A stretch of 64,000 bases of DNA from Comamonadaceae bacterium 2PF (GCA_005502875.1 SCMV01000006.1:1-64000); one strand, 5' to 3'. Counted from the first letter of the stretch, positions 28,920 to 37,680 are shown. Translations and numbers: made by a program. The notes: generated by a model from the letters alone, not told the origin.

Positions 28920-28964
28920 ATTTTGCTTGCAAGGGCGCCCTTTCACACACAACAAGACCCCCGC

Positions 28965-29507
28965 ATGATGGACTCCGACACCCAACGCCACCAGTTGCGC
29001 ATGACCGTGCTCATGACGCCGGACATGGCCAACTTCTCCGGCAACGTGCATGGCGGCACCATCCTCAAGCTGCTCGACCAGGTGGCCTACGCCTGCGCAG
29101 CGCGCTGGGCCGGCTGCTACGTGGTCACGCTGTCGGTGGACCAGGTCACCTTCCGCCAGCCCATCCACGTGGGTGAGCTGGTGACCTTTCTGGCCTCGGT
29201 GAACTTCACCGGCACCTCGTCGATGGAGATCGGCATCAAGGTCGTGACCGAGAACATCCGCACCCAGGTGGTGCGCCACGCCCAGAGCTGCTTTTTCACC
29301 ATGGTGGCGGTGGACGACCAGTCGCGCCCCACCGCCGTGACCCCTTTGGCGCCCAGCACACCGGATGAGAAACGGCGCTTCGAGGCCGCCAAGCTGCGTC
29401 GCCAGTTGCGCCAGGAACTCGACCGGCGCTTTCGCGCCATCCAGAGCAGTGGCGCCGACCCGGCGGCATCCCCCCCCCCATCCGCCGACGGCGACACCCA
29501 GGCCTGA
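28965..29507 (+). CDS. Acyl-CoA thioesterase, YciA-type hotdog fold
   Basis: A 180-residue hotdog thioesterase. The core is MTPDMANFSGNVHGGTILKLLDQVAY with the catalytic Asp, followed by VTLSVDQVTFRQPIHVGELV, which fit cytosolic acyl-CoA hydrolases. After residue 130 comes a basic tail (RRQLRQELDRRF) and a Pro/Ser end. A run of ten C at 29470-29479 codes for the Pro tail. Two starts (28965, 28968) are adjacent ATGs. radA follows after three bases. Confidence 0.9.
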   Translation: MMDSDTQRHQLRMTVLMTPDMANFSGNVHGGTILKLLDQVAYACAARWAGCYVVTLSVDQVTFRQPIHVGELVTFLASVNFTGTSSMEIGIKVVTENIRTQVVRHAQSCFFTMVAVDDQSRPTAVTPLAPSTPDEKRRFEAAKLRRQLRQELDRRFRAIQSSGADPAASPPPSADGDTQA

Positions 29508-29510
29508 GGC

Positions 29511-30881
29511 ATGGCGCGAGACAAGACCCTTTTCGTTTGCCGCGAGTGCGGCGGCACCAGCCCGAAGTGGTTGGGCAAGTGCCCGAACTGCAACGCCTGG
29601 AACACGCTGGACGAAGCCCGCGCCGAACCCACGGGCGGCAAGAACCGCATGCAGGCCATGGCGCGCGGCTTGAACGCCGCCCAACCGGTGACCACGCTCT
29701 CCGAGATCGAGGCCGCCGAGGTCTCGCGCACGCCCACGGGCCTGGAAGAGCTCGACCGGGTGCTGGGTGGCGGCATCGTGGCCGGTGGCGTCGTGCTGAT
29801 CGGCGGCGACCCGGGCATCGGCAAGTCGACCCTGCTGCTGCAGGCGCTCGATGCCCTGTCGCGCCAGATGAAGGTGCTCTATGTCACCGGTGAAGAAAGC
29901 GGCGCCCAGGTGGCGCTGCGCGCGCACCGGCTCGGGCTGGATGGCTCGAAGGTGCGGGTGCAGGCCGAGATCCAGCTCGAGAACATCATCGCCACGCTGG
30001 AGGCCGAGCAACCCTCGTTCTGCGTGATCGACTCCATCCAGACGCTGTTCTCGGATCAACTGAGCTCGGCCCCGGGCTCGGTGGCGCAGGTGCGCGAATG
30101 CGCCGCTCACCTCACCCGCGTGGCCAAGGCCTCGGGCTGCACGGTGGTGCTGGTCGGCCACGTCACGAAAGAAGGCTCGCTGGCCGGCCCGCGCGTGCTC
30201 GAGCACATCGTCGACACGGTGCTGTACTTCGAGGGCGACACGCACAGCAGCTTCCGCCTGGTGCGCGCCATCAAGAACCGCTTTGGCGCCGTCAACGAAA
30301 TCGGTGTCTTCGCGATGACCGACAAAGGCCTCAAGGGCGTCACCAACCCGAGCGCCATCTTTTTGTCGACGCACAGCGAACCGGTGCCAGGCTCGTGCGT
30401 GCTGGTCACGCTCGAAGGCACGCGGCCGATGCTGGTCGAGATCCAGGCCCTGGTCGACAGCGGCGGACCCAGCCCCCGGCGCCTGAGCGTGGGCCTGGAG
30501 CGCGACCGCCTGGCCATGCTGCTGGCCGTCTTGCATCGCCACGCAGGCATGGCCTGCTTCGATCAGGACGTGTTCGTCAACGCGGTGGGCGGCGTGCGCA
30601 TCAGCGAGCCGGCGGCCGACCTGGCCGTGCTGCTGGCGATCCAGAGCAGCCTGCGCGGCAAGCCGCTGCCCAAAGGCTTCATCGCCTTCGGTGAAGTGGG
30701 CCTGGCCGGCGAAGTGCGCCCTGCTCCGCGTGGGCAGGAGCGCCTGAAGGAAGCCGCCAAGCTGGGCTTCTCGGTGGCCATCGTGCCCAAGGCCAACGCC
30801 CCCAAAAAGCCCATCGAGGGGCTGACCATTCACCCGGTCGACCGCATCGAAGAAGCGATCGACCTGGTCAGGGGCTTCTGA
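29511..30881 (+). CDS. radA: DNA repair protein RadA
   Basis: A 456-residue RecA-like branch-migration ATPase. It has an N-terminal zinc finger (C10, C13, C24, C27), Walker A GDPGIGKST at about 99-107, the RadA motif KNRFG at about 255-259, and a C-terminal Lon-like domain (GFIAFGEVGLAGEVRP). Every expected element is present. It probably forms an operon with the thioesterase, three bases upstream, and perhaps alr. Confidence 0.97.
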   Translation: MARDKTLFVCRECGGTSPKWLGKCPNCNAWNTLDEARAEPTGGKNRMQAMARGLNAAQPVTTLSEIEAAEVSRTPTGLEELDRVLGGGIVAGGVVLIGGDPGIGKSTLLLQALDALSRQMKVLYVTGEESGAQVALRAHRLGLDGSKVRVQAEIQLENIIATLEAEQPSFCVIDSIQTLFSDQLSSAPGSVAQVRECAAHLTRVAKASGCTVVLVGHVTKEGSLAGPRVLEHIVDTVLYFEGDTHSSFRLVRAIKNRFGAVNEIGVFAMTDKGLKGVTNPSAIFLSTHSEPVPGSCVLVTLEGTRPMLVEIQALVDSGGPSPRRLSVGLERDRLAMLLAVLHRHAGMACFDQDVFVNAVGGVRISEPAADLAVLLAIQSSLRGKPLPKGFIAFGEVGLAGEVRPAPRGQERLKEAAKLGFSVAIVPKANAPKKPIEGLTIHPVDRIEEAIDLVRGF

Positions 30882-30922
30882 GGCCACCCAGCCCGGGCGG
30901 CCTCGTCACCCCATGACGCAAA

Positions 30923-31966
30923 TCAGCCTTCCTCGTTGGCCGACTTGCACTCGGCTTCAGCGGGGTTGACCGAGCAACGCACCTTCTTGATCACCGACAG
31001 GCCGCGCTTGTCGTACACGCCCTGGCCCAGGATGGCCAGGCGCGACTCCTGCAGCATGGTGTTGTACTGGCGGGCCTGGTCGGCGGTCAGGTCGATCCAG
31101 GCGCTGCCGGGGATGCTGGCGTCGGCGTTGCCGATCAGGGCCATGGCGCGGTCGAACTGACCGGCCCAGTAGCCGCGCGACTTCTCACCGAAGCCGGCCG
31201 GGAACTTGGCGGGGTTGAGCACCACCTGGTAGGTCAAGATCATCAGCGGGAAGCGCGCGATGCCGCCCTTGGCTCCCAGGCCCTTGTTGAGCTCCAGCGG
31301 CTTGTAGGCCAGCGTGGGCGCGGCGATCATGTCGAGCGCACCGGCGTTGAACTGGCTGGCGAAGTTGTTGATGTCGGCCGACACCGGCTGGGCCTTGATG
31401 CGCTGGATCATCAGCGACTGGGCCTTGTCGTGGTCGAAGGCGGCGATCTTCTTGCCGGCCAGGGCCTCGACGGTGTTGACGCTGCGATCGCGAACCATCG
31501 GGTAGGCCGCGCCGAACGGGAAGATGCCGCCGACTTCGGTGCTGCCCTGGGTCATCAGGCCGGCAGCTTGCGGTGCAGCGAACGTTTGCACGACCTTGCG
31601 CACAACGTCGTAGCTCGCGGGCATGTCGATCTTGCCGTCGCGGATGACGGTGGTCGCGCCCAGCGTGTCGATGGAGGCGGCCACGCCGTTGAATTCGCGG
31701 GTGCGGAAGGCCGTGGCCATCAGCGCATCGCACTGGCCCGAGCGGAAGTCCGCCGTGGCCGTGGCTTCGTTGTTGTAGGCCTTGAGCTCCAGGCTGGCGC
31801 CTTCTTTTTGCATGGCCAGGGCGTAGTCCTTGGCCATGTTGTAGGCGTCACCGGTGGCGCCGACGATGTCGAAGACACAGACCTTGGGGCCAGCGTGGGC
31901 AGACAGCGAGCAGGCGATCAGGGCCAGGGCGGCGCCGGTGCGCAGGGCAAAGCGTTGAGCGTTCAT
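30923..31966 (-). CDS. Putative periplasmic solute-binding protein (DUF6091-like)
   Basis: A 347-residue exported protein with signal peptide (MNAQRFALRTGAALALIACS, ending SAHA). The mature part GPKVCVFDIVGATGDAYNMAKDYA and FRSGQCDALMATAFRTREF resembles a family annotated as putative solute-binding proteins with a fold like TRAP or type-2 periplasmic binding proteins. Three further Cys near the C-terminus may form disulfides. The ligand is unknown, and no transporter genes lie next to it. GGAGAGAAG precedes ATG 31966. Confidence 0.8.
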   Translation of the reverse strand: MNAQRFALRTGAALALIACSLSAHAGPKVCVFDIVGATGDAYNMAKDYALAMQKEGASLELKAYNNEATATADFRSGQCDALMATAFRTREFNGVAASIDTLGATTVIRDGKIDMPASYDVVRKVVQTFAAPQAAGLMTQGSTEVGGIFPFGAAYPMVRDRSVNTVEALAGKKIAAFDHDKAQSLMIQRIKAQPVSADINNFASQFNAGALDMIAAPTLAYKPLELNKGLGAKGGIARFPLMILTYQVVLNPAKFPAGFGEKSRGYWAGQFDRAMALIGNADASIPGSAWIDLTADQARQYNTMLQESRLAILGQGVYDKRGLSVIKKVRCSVNPAEAECKSANEEG

Positions 31967-32184
31967 GGGATCTTCTCTCCGGGTTGGAAACGAAGCCGCG
32001 ATCCTAGAAATGCCTCTCGGCAGCCTGTAACGACATGCTGCGATGTCTCGCCATGCGCAAGCCGCGCCTCCCCTGAGAACGCCAAGCAGGCTCGACAACT
32101 GTCACGACCGCACACACATCGTCAGGGCCTGGTGACAACAGCCCATTCAGGCTGAAGGGACCTCAGCACGCTCGCGGCGTCACA

Positions 32185-33747
32185 TCAACGGCGCAGCATC
32201 TGCTTGAGTTTCAAACCGGTGGCCGCCAGCACACCGAAGTACGTGACCGCCGCCGCCACCAAGCAGGCCGCCAGAAGGCCAATTCGCACGAAGGGTTGGG
32301 CACGCAGCCCGATCCAGTCGATGTGCGTCGCTGCCCACCACATGCCCACGCCCAGCAGCGAGGTGGCCAGCACCACCCGCACGGCAAAGCCCAGCCAGCC
32401 AGGCGCTGGGGTGTAGCGCCCGGATTTCTTGAGGCCGCGCAACAGCCACGCAGCGTTGACCAGCGAAGCCAAGCCAATGGACAAGGCCAGGCCAGCTTGC
32501 TGGAACATGGGCACGAAGACCACGTTGAGCACCTGCGTGAGCACCAGCACCGCGATGCCGATGCGCACCGGCGTGCGGATGTCCTGCGCGGCGTAAAAAC
32601 CAGGTGCCAGGATCTTGATCGACACCAGCCCCATCAGGCCCACGCCATAGCCCATCAGCGCCCGCACCGTCTGTGCAACGTCGGCGTCCTGGAAGGCCCC
32701 GTAGTGGTAGAGCACCGCCACCAGCGGCGTCGGAAAGACCAGCAGCGCCACCGCGCACGGCAGGGCCAGCATCACCACCAGGCGCAACCCCCAGTCCAGC
32801 AGGGCCGAGAACTGCTTCGTGTCGCCCCCGGCCTGCGCCCGCGAGAGCTGCGGCAGCAGCACCACGCCCAGGGCCACGCCCAGCATCGCCGTCGGGAACT
32901 CCATCAAGCGGTCGGCAAAGGTCAGCCAGGACACGGCCCCGGCCCCCAGGTGAGACGCGATCTGCGTGTTCACCAGCAGCGACAACTGCGCCACCGACAC
33001 ACCCAGCAGGGCCGGCGCCATCTGCCTGAGGATGCGGTGCACGCCGTCGTGGTGCCAAGCGGTGCGCAGGCCGCCCAGGCTCAAGCCGATGCGCGGCAGC
33101 ACGCCCCGGCGGCGCAGCGCAGGCACCTGGATGCCCAACTGCAGCACCCCTCCCAGCATCACGCCGATGGCGACCGCCAGCACCGGATCGAACCCCCAGC
33201 GGCGAAACAGCGGCGCGCCCAGCACCGTCGCGGTGATGACCGACACATTGAGCAGCACGGGCGTGGCCGCCGGCACGGCGAAGTGCCCCCAGGTGTTGAG
33301 GATGCCCGCGCTCAAGGCCACCAGCGACATGAAACCGATGTAGGGAAACATCCAGCGCGTCATCAGCACGGCCATGTCGAAGCCGCCGCTTTCCTGCAGG
33401 CCAGAGGCCATGAGCCAGACCAGCACGGGCGCGCCGATCACGCCCAGCACCGACACCACCAGCAGGGCCCAGAACAGCACCGTGGCCACGGCGTCGATCA
33501 GGCCTTTGGTGGCCTCTTCACCTTGCTTGACGCGCGTTTCGCCCAAGATGGGCACGAAAGCCTGCGAAAAAGCCCCTTCGGCGAACAAGCGGCGCAGCAG
33601 GTTGGGAATGCGAAACGCCACCTGGAAGGCGTCGGTGGTGGCGCTGGCCCCGAAGTACGAGGCAAAGAGCTGCTCGCGAACCAGGCCGGTGATGCGCGAC
33701 GCCAGGGTCAGCAGGGAGACGATGGAGGCGGATTTCAGCAGGCTCAT
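32185..33747 (-). CDS. murJ: Lipid II flippase MurJ
   Basis: A 520-residue MOP-superfamily protein with about 14 membrane segments that flips lipid II to the periplasm. The start MSLLKSASIVSLLTLASRITGLVRE is typical, with LPNLLRRLFAEGAFSQAF-like sequence and FAEGAFSQAFVPIL. A TATAAT box sits only five bases upstream of the ATG. Divergent from rpsT, a layout common in betaproteobacteria. Confidence 0.96.
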   Translation of the reverse strand: MSLLKSASIVSLLTLASRITGLVREQLFASYFGASATTDAFQVAFRIPNLLRRLFAEGAFSQAFVPILGETRVKQGEEATKGLIDAVATVLFWALLVVSVLGVIGAPVLVWLMASGLQESGGFDMAVLMTRWMFPYIGFMSLVALSAGILNTWGHFAVPAATPVLLNVSVITATVLGAPLFRRWGFDPVLAVAIGVMLGGVLQLGIQVPALRRRGVLPRIGLSLGGLRTAWHHDGVHRILRQMAPALLGVSVAQLSLLVNTQIASHLGAGAVSWLTFADRLMEFPTAMLGVALGVVLLPQLSRAQAGGDTKQFSALLDWGLRLVVMLALPCAVALLVFPTPLVAVLYHYGAFQDADVAQTVRALMGYGVGLMGLVSIKILAPGFYAAQDIRTPVRIGIAVLVLTQVLNVVFVPMFQQAGLALSIGLASLVNAAWLLRGLKKSGRYTPAPGWLGFAVRVVLATSLLGVGMWWAATHIDWIGLRAQPFVRIGLLAACLVAAAVTYFGVLAATGLKLKQMLRR

Positions 33748-33752
33748 GGCCC

Positions 33753-33758
33753 ATTATA
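33753..33758 (-). promoter_or_regulatory. murJ -10 box very close to the start codon
   Basis: On the minus strand the hexamer is a perfect TATAAT, ending five bases before ATG 33747. Transcription from it would begin at or next to the start codon, giving a leaderless mRNA. The matching -35 region is weak. Confidence 0.5.
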
Positions 33759-33778
33759 GGAAGCGCCCCCGGCACAAC

Positions 33779-33807
33779 TTGTCGCCTGGGCACAGCCGTG
33801 GTAGACT
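33779..33807 (+). promoter_or_regulatory. rpsT sigma-70 promoter
   Basis: TTGTCG (33779-33784) and TAGACT (33802-33807) are separated by exactly 17 bases. The predicted transcript starts near 33814 and has a leader of about 115 bases. The -35 region overlaps the upstream part of the divergent murJ promoter. Confidence 0.7.
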
Positions 33808-33897
33808 CTGCGGTTCTTTAAACCTGCCGCTTTTGCGCGGGTGCGAATCGAGGCAGCCGAATGGTTTGGCGATCTCGGGCATCCACAAAAGTGTTGC

Positions 33898-33915
33898 GCG
33901 CTGGTTCACCAGCGC
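33898..33915 (+). other. Hairpin in the rpsT leader
   Basis: GCGCTGG (33898-33904), loop TTCA, and CCAGCGC (33909-33915) form a perfect seven-pair stem ending 12 bases before the rpsT start codon. It could affect translation initiation or be a site for S20 feedback; both are inference. Confidence 0.55.
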
Positions 33916-33927
33916 AATGAGCTCACC

Positions 33928-34221
33928 ATGGCATCTGCATCCAAAGCCAAGAAGACCGTCCGCATCGCCTCCGGTCGCAAGCGCGTTCGCCAGGACGTCA
34001 AGCTGAACGCCGCCAACTCGGCCCTGCGCTCGAAGTTCCGCACCGCCATCAAGGGCGTGCTCAAGGCCGTCAAGGCCGGCGACAAGACCCAGGCCGCTGC
34101 CGCCTTCAAGACCGCTCAATCCGTGATCGACTCGATCGCCGACAAGGGCATCTTCCACAAGAACAAGGCCGCTCGCCACAAGAGCCGCCTGTCGGCCAAG
34201 ATCAAGGCCATCGCTGCCTGA
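33928..34221 (+). CDS. rpsT: 30S ribosomal protein S20
   Basis: A 97-residue basic protein, [22 protein letters not shown] at the start and [21 protein letters not shown] at the end, both diagnostic of bS20. It binds 16S rRNA in the small subunit body. It is slightly longer than the E. coli protein. ATG at 33928 is canonical for the family. Promoter, leader hairpin and terminator are all visible, so it is a single-gene unit. Confidence 0.97.
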   Translation: MASASKAKKTVRIASGRKRVRQDVKLNAANSALRSKFRTAIKGVLKAVKAGDKTQAAAAFKTAQSVIDSIADKGIFHKNKAARHKSRLSAKIKAIAA

Positions 34222-34267
34222 TCTGTCGCCTGACGGCAAACGGGGCTGACGAGCCCCGGACACGACA

Positions 34268-34300
34268 AAGCCCGCGCAACGCCGTTGACGCGGGCTTTTT
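34268..34300 (+). terminator. rpsT terminator
   Basis: AAGCCCGCG pairs with CGCGGGCTT (stem about 34268-34276 with 34289-34297), loop of 12 bases, followed by a T-run (34296-34300). It also forms the boundary to the convergent T6SS cassette, whose last gene ends at 34324. Confidence 0.9.
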
Positions 34301-34323
34301 GTTGGGCTGACAGAATCGACTGC

Positions 34324-34857
34324 TCAGTCAGCAGATGTGGAGTGCCCAGGTTGCGGGGCCTGCTCCTCCAACGCGCTCACAAACTCATGGCGAGCCCGCA
34401 CAGCCAACTCGAAAGCGAGGGCCTCACCATAACGGGCAATGGAAAAAGCCTTCTTCTTGGCTGGCCGGACACCCTCGGGGGTTCGTGCCTCCCAGTGCCA
34501 GTAGACAGCCACCGAACCGTTGGATCGTGTGCGCCTGGAGCAATTGCGAAAGACCCCGGGCGCGCCGCTGGTGTTGTTGCGGCGATGCCGTTGAACCACT
34601 TCCTGGCGTGAGGGAAGCGGGTGCATCGCAAAGACCTCATCGCGCCAAGCAATGGCGGCCAGCTTGGCAGCCTCCACCGAGCCATGCCGCAACACAGGAA
34701 ACCCTTTGGCGCGTGAATTGCCTTGGCGCAAGACGCAGACGTGCCAGTAACCCAAGCCAGGCTGCGCGTGGAATCGGATGCAAGTGAGGTCTTCGCCGGG
34801 CAAGTCGCTGGCTCCGTCTTGCTTGAGCCGTGAAGGCAAGGTCGTGGCTGCCGTCAT
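34324..34857 (-). CDS. Tandem AP2-like domain protein, last gene of the T6SS cassette
   Basis: A 177-residue basic protein. Two internal repeats can be aligned: about residues 24-75 (GYWHVCVLR, then GF, HGS, AAKLAAIAWRDE) and about 95-156 (NNTSGAPGVFR, VYWHWEAR, KKAFSIARYGEALAFELA). The pattern of a YWH strand, a later aromatic strand and a closing helix with A-x-x-A and R recalls AP2/ERF-type DNA-binding domains, which also occur in bacterial homing endonucleases and phage proteins. No nuclease motif is visible. Its ATG overlaps the lipase stop codon as ATGA, so it is translationally coupled to the effector operon. The function is unknown; the AP2 assignment is by pattern only. Confidence 0.65.
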   Translation of the reverse strand: MTAATTLPSRLKQDGASDLPGEDLTCIRFHAQPGLGYWHVCVLRQGNSRAKGFPVLRHGSVEAAKLAAIAWRDEVFAMHPLPSRQEVVQRHRRNNTSGAPGVFRNCSRRTRSNGSVAVYWHWEARTPEGVRPAKKKAFSIARYGEALAFELAVRARHEFVSALEEQAPQPGHSTSAD

Positions 34858-36737
34858 GTGACTGCTCTCGCTTCATCCGAAGACTGGCTCGCGCGTGCGT
34901 AGCGAACCCGGTCATCTCGCCCCTGATAAAGCACGCGTGCTTCAGTGGCTCGGGTGCGGTCCATGGCGAAACTGGCCAGGGAGTCGATCACGTGGTCATC
35001 GAAGAAGGCGATCACCTCCAGGTCCCTGAGAACCGGTTCGTCCCAGGCCTCTCTCAGCAGCCGGTCAAAGCCCTTCAGGTTGTCCTTGCGGGCCTTGAGC
35101 ACTCGCTGGCTTTCCTGCATGAACTCGCGGTCGTACTGCGCCATGTTCTTCAACGGGCTGCCATCGGAGGACGGCATGGTGTTGAGCGAAGCTTGAATCG
35201 GAACAGCCTGCTCTCGCAGTGTCGCGGCGCGTTGGCGACACTTTTGCGCTTCGCGCAGAAATTCGTGCTGCTGCTCACCGGGGAACATGCCCGATGCGGT
35301 CAGGTTCAGCATGTGCGCCTTGAGCTCCAGCCCCAGTGCTTCGTACTCGACCTTGTCCAGCGAGGATTGCTTTGCAGCCCGTTCCTGGCTCCACTTGGCT
35401 TCGCTGGCGGACAGGCGTTTTGCGGTCTGATCTTGCTCACCCTTTTGCGCGGCAAGGCGCTTGCGGCCCACGTCGATGATGCGCCAGCGGAAGTACAGCT
35501 TCATGTGTGCCGCGACCATCTGGCCGACGGGGGCGGCGCCTTGGCCGACGGCTTTCATGTAGTGGTTGAAGCGGCGGATGAGGGTTTGGCGGGTGGTTTG
35601 GTCCTCGGGCTTGGCAGGATGAAAGTCCAGATAGACCGCCAAATCATCGGGCCGGTTGGTTTGACGCAGGAGCTGAAGGGGCCGCAAAGGCACGCCTGCC
35701 TTGTAAGCCTCGTCATACATCGCCTGCAACGGGATTGCGCTGAGCATGCCGAAAGGGCTGGATAAACGCCCGCCTTCACCAGGCCGGTAGCCTCCGCCGA
35801 CGTTCGAATGCACACCTGGGTAGACCACCTCCACCGTGTTTGACGGGTAGCGCCCGGCCTCCAACAAGGTGTCCAGCGGAAACGAGTTGCGGATCTCGTG
35901 GGCTGCGATGTGGTGCACGCAACGCAGTGACATGGCGGGGATGCGCAGGTCACTCGCCCACGATGCGTGACCGTCTGCGGTGCTGGCGACCCAAACAGGC
36001 ACCGCAGCCAGCCAGGGTGACACCCTGGACAGAGCTGCCGCCTCTGCTTGGTATTTGCGTGCGGCGGTGGGCACACCCACCGAGGCAACGGTGTCAAACA
36101 AGCCCATGAAGTACAGGCGGATGGGGTGGCGCCCCTGCTTGGTGACCCAACCTGCGCCAACGGGGTCACAGTGCTGCTGCAGCTTCACGGCGAAAGCACG
36201 CGCCAGGGCGGCCCCGCGGGAGAAGCCGAACACCGCCAAGTGGATCATGCGGATCTTGTTGACGGGGTTGTTGGCGCGGGCGGCGGCTGCTGCAACTTGC
36301 TCTTGGAACATGCGCCATGCCCAGTCGAGGCGGGCTTGACCGCCCAAGCCCACTGAGGACTTCCAGTTGCCACCCTTGTCGCCGATTTCGCGGAATGGCG
36401 TGCCAATACCAGGGATGTAGAACGACATGTGGCCAAGGGCCTTGATGTCTGCTTTGCGGGCACGGTAGAGGCGTGCCACGTTGCTGTGCTCATGCGTGGG
36501 AGCGTCGATTTCTTCGTTGTTGCCAGTTCCATCGAAATAGAAGGTCAGCCACGGCTCTTGCTGACAATCTGCAACCGGCGTGGCTTCGGGGGCATTCTTT
36601 GCAGCACCTCGGCTGGATGCTCGCTGAGCATCGTTTTTGATGGATTGCATGGGGGGGCACACGGCACCTGCGGGGAGGGCTTGGCAGGTGCTCACCGTTG
36701 GAAAAACCGGTGAACCGTTGTTGCTCGTTTGGCTCAT
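34854..36737 (-). CDS. T6SS phospholipase effector, Tle1-type (DUF2235)
   Basis: A 627-residue alpha/beta hydrolase without signal peptide. DUF2235 motifs are clear: FDGTGN at 68-73, the nucleophile elbow GFSRG at 171-175 (Ser173), FDTVASVG at 214-221, and GVHSNVGGGY at 308-317 (His310). Tle1 effectors are delivered by VgrG and cleave phospholipids in rival cells. The last 240 residues form a helical, charged region (KRLSASEAKWSQERAAKQSS) of unknown role. It overlaps the DUF3304 gene upstream and the AP2-like gene downstream by four bases each. Most relatives I recall have Asp in HSDVGGGY; here it is Asn. Confidence 0.88.
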   Translation of the reverse strand: MSQTSNNGSPVFPTVSTCQALPAGAVCPPMQSIKNDAQRASSRGAAKNAPEATPVADCQQEPWLTFYFDGTGNNEEIDAPTHEHSNVARLYRARKADIKALGHMSFYIPGIGTPFREIGDKGGNWKSSVGLGGQARLDWAWRMFQEQVAAAAARANNPVNKIRMIHLAVFGFSRGAALARAFAVKLQQHCDPVGAGWVTKQGRHPIRLYFMGLFDTVASVGVPTAARKYQAEAAALSRVSPWLAAVPVWVASTADGHASWASDLRIPAMSLRCVHHIAAHEIRNSFPLDTLLEAGRYPSNTVEVVYPGVHSNVGGGYRPGEGGRLSSPFGMLSAIPLQAMYDEAYKAGVPLRPLQLLRQTNRPDDLAVYLDFHPAKPEDQTTRQTLIRRFNHYMKAVGQGAAPVGQMVAAHMKLYFRWRIIDVGRKRLAAQKGEQDQTAKRLSASEAKWSQERAAKQSSLDKVEYEALGLELKAHMLNLTASGMFPGEQQHEFLREAQKCRQRAATLREQAVPIQASLNTMPSSDGSPLKNMAQYDREFMQESQRVLKARKDNLKGFDRLLREAWDEPVLRDLEVIAFFDDHVIDSLASFAMDRTRATEARVLYQGRDDRVRYARASQSSDEARAVT

Positions 36738-37243
36738 GGCTTGGTTCCTTGCGCCAACTCGGCTGGCTTGATGCGAGGTTCCGGGTAGTCCGCCGCGACT
36801 TCGACTTGCACGGTGTTGTCCGGGTAGAAGTGAACGGCAAAGACGGTCGGGTTCTGTGGAATGGGTCCTTTCAGTTCAACTTCGACGCGATGGGTTTCTG
36901 GTTCTCTATAGATCTCGCCCGTTTGTAAGTTGCCTTCGATTCCGTACGTCCACTCCACAAACATCGGAACTGGCAGCTCTGTGCCGGGGCGCCACACGAT
37001 GCAGCAGGTGGTTCCCCCGCCTCCTGACAAGCCCTCGCTGATGAGCACATTGCCCCCGCCTTGCCCGTTCACGCTGAACCTGTCGATGTAGCGCCCTGAG
37101 TAGTTGTAGCCAGTGATGCCAAGCATCTTGGGCTCCTCTTGGGGAGACTTCTGGCAGGCCGTGAGGGCCAGTGCAGCAAGAGTACCCGCCAAGACTTTCT
37201 TCACGATGTCACCCGATGAACTCGCGTGTCTTGTTCCGCTCAT
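36734..37243 (-). CDS. DUF3304 lipoprotein, copy 2 (probable immunity protein)
   Basis: A 169-residue lipoprotein: signal peptide VLAGTLAALALTAC with a lipobox, then MLGITGYNYSGRYIDRFSVN, GTTCCIVWRPG with a double cysteine, and PTVFAVHFYPDNTVQ. DUF3304 proteins usually sit next to Tle-type effectors and are thought to protect the producer in the periplasm. It is a near duplicate of the gene just upstream; differences cluster around residues 60-80 (loop after GGNVL) and at the C-terminus. It overlaps both neighbours by four bases. Confidence 0.85.
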   Translation of the reverse strand: MSGTRHASSSGDIVKKVLAGTLAALALTACQKSPQEEPKMLGITGYNYSGRYIDRFSVNGQGGGNVLISEGLSGGGGTTCCIVWRPGTELPVPMFVEWTYGIEGNLQTGEIYREPETHRVEVELKGPIPQNPTVFAVHFYPDNTVQVEVAADYPEPRIKPAELAQGTKP

Positions 37244-37680
37244 GATTGAGCCCCCTTGGCCATGTCTGATCGTCTCAAGCGCGGTTTGGGATAGTCCTCC
37301 GCCACCTCGAGTTGAACCGTGTTGTTCGGGTAAAAGTGAACAACGAAGATGGTCGGGTTTTGCGGGACGGGACCCTTGAGTTCAGCTTCGACGCGATGGG
37401 TTTCTGGTTCTCTGTAGACCTCGCCCGTCTGCAAGTTGCCCTCGATTCCGTACGTCCACTCCACAAACATCGCAACCGGCAGCGCGGTGCCTGGGCGCCA
37501 TACGATGCAGCAGGTGGTTTTGCCCCCACCGTCGGAGTCATCGCTGAGGAGCACATTGCTGCCCCCTTGCCCGTTCACGCTGAACCCATCGATGTAGCGG
37601 TCGGTGTAGTTGTAGCCCGTGATGCCCAGCATCTTGGGCTCCTCTTGGGGCGACTTCTGGCAGGCCGTGAGGGCCAGTGC
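36775..37680. repeat. Tandem gene duplication, two DUF3304 copies about 506 bases apart
   Basis: The two reading frames match base by base over long stretches, for example around 37123 and 37629 (GCATCTTGGGCTCCTCTTGG in both) and around the GCGATGGGTTTCTGGTTCTC segment. Mismatches are scattered. This points to a fairly recent duplication of an immunity gene. Confidence 0.85.
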
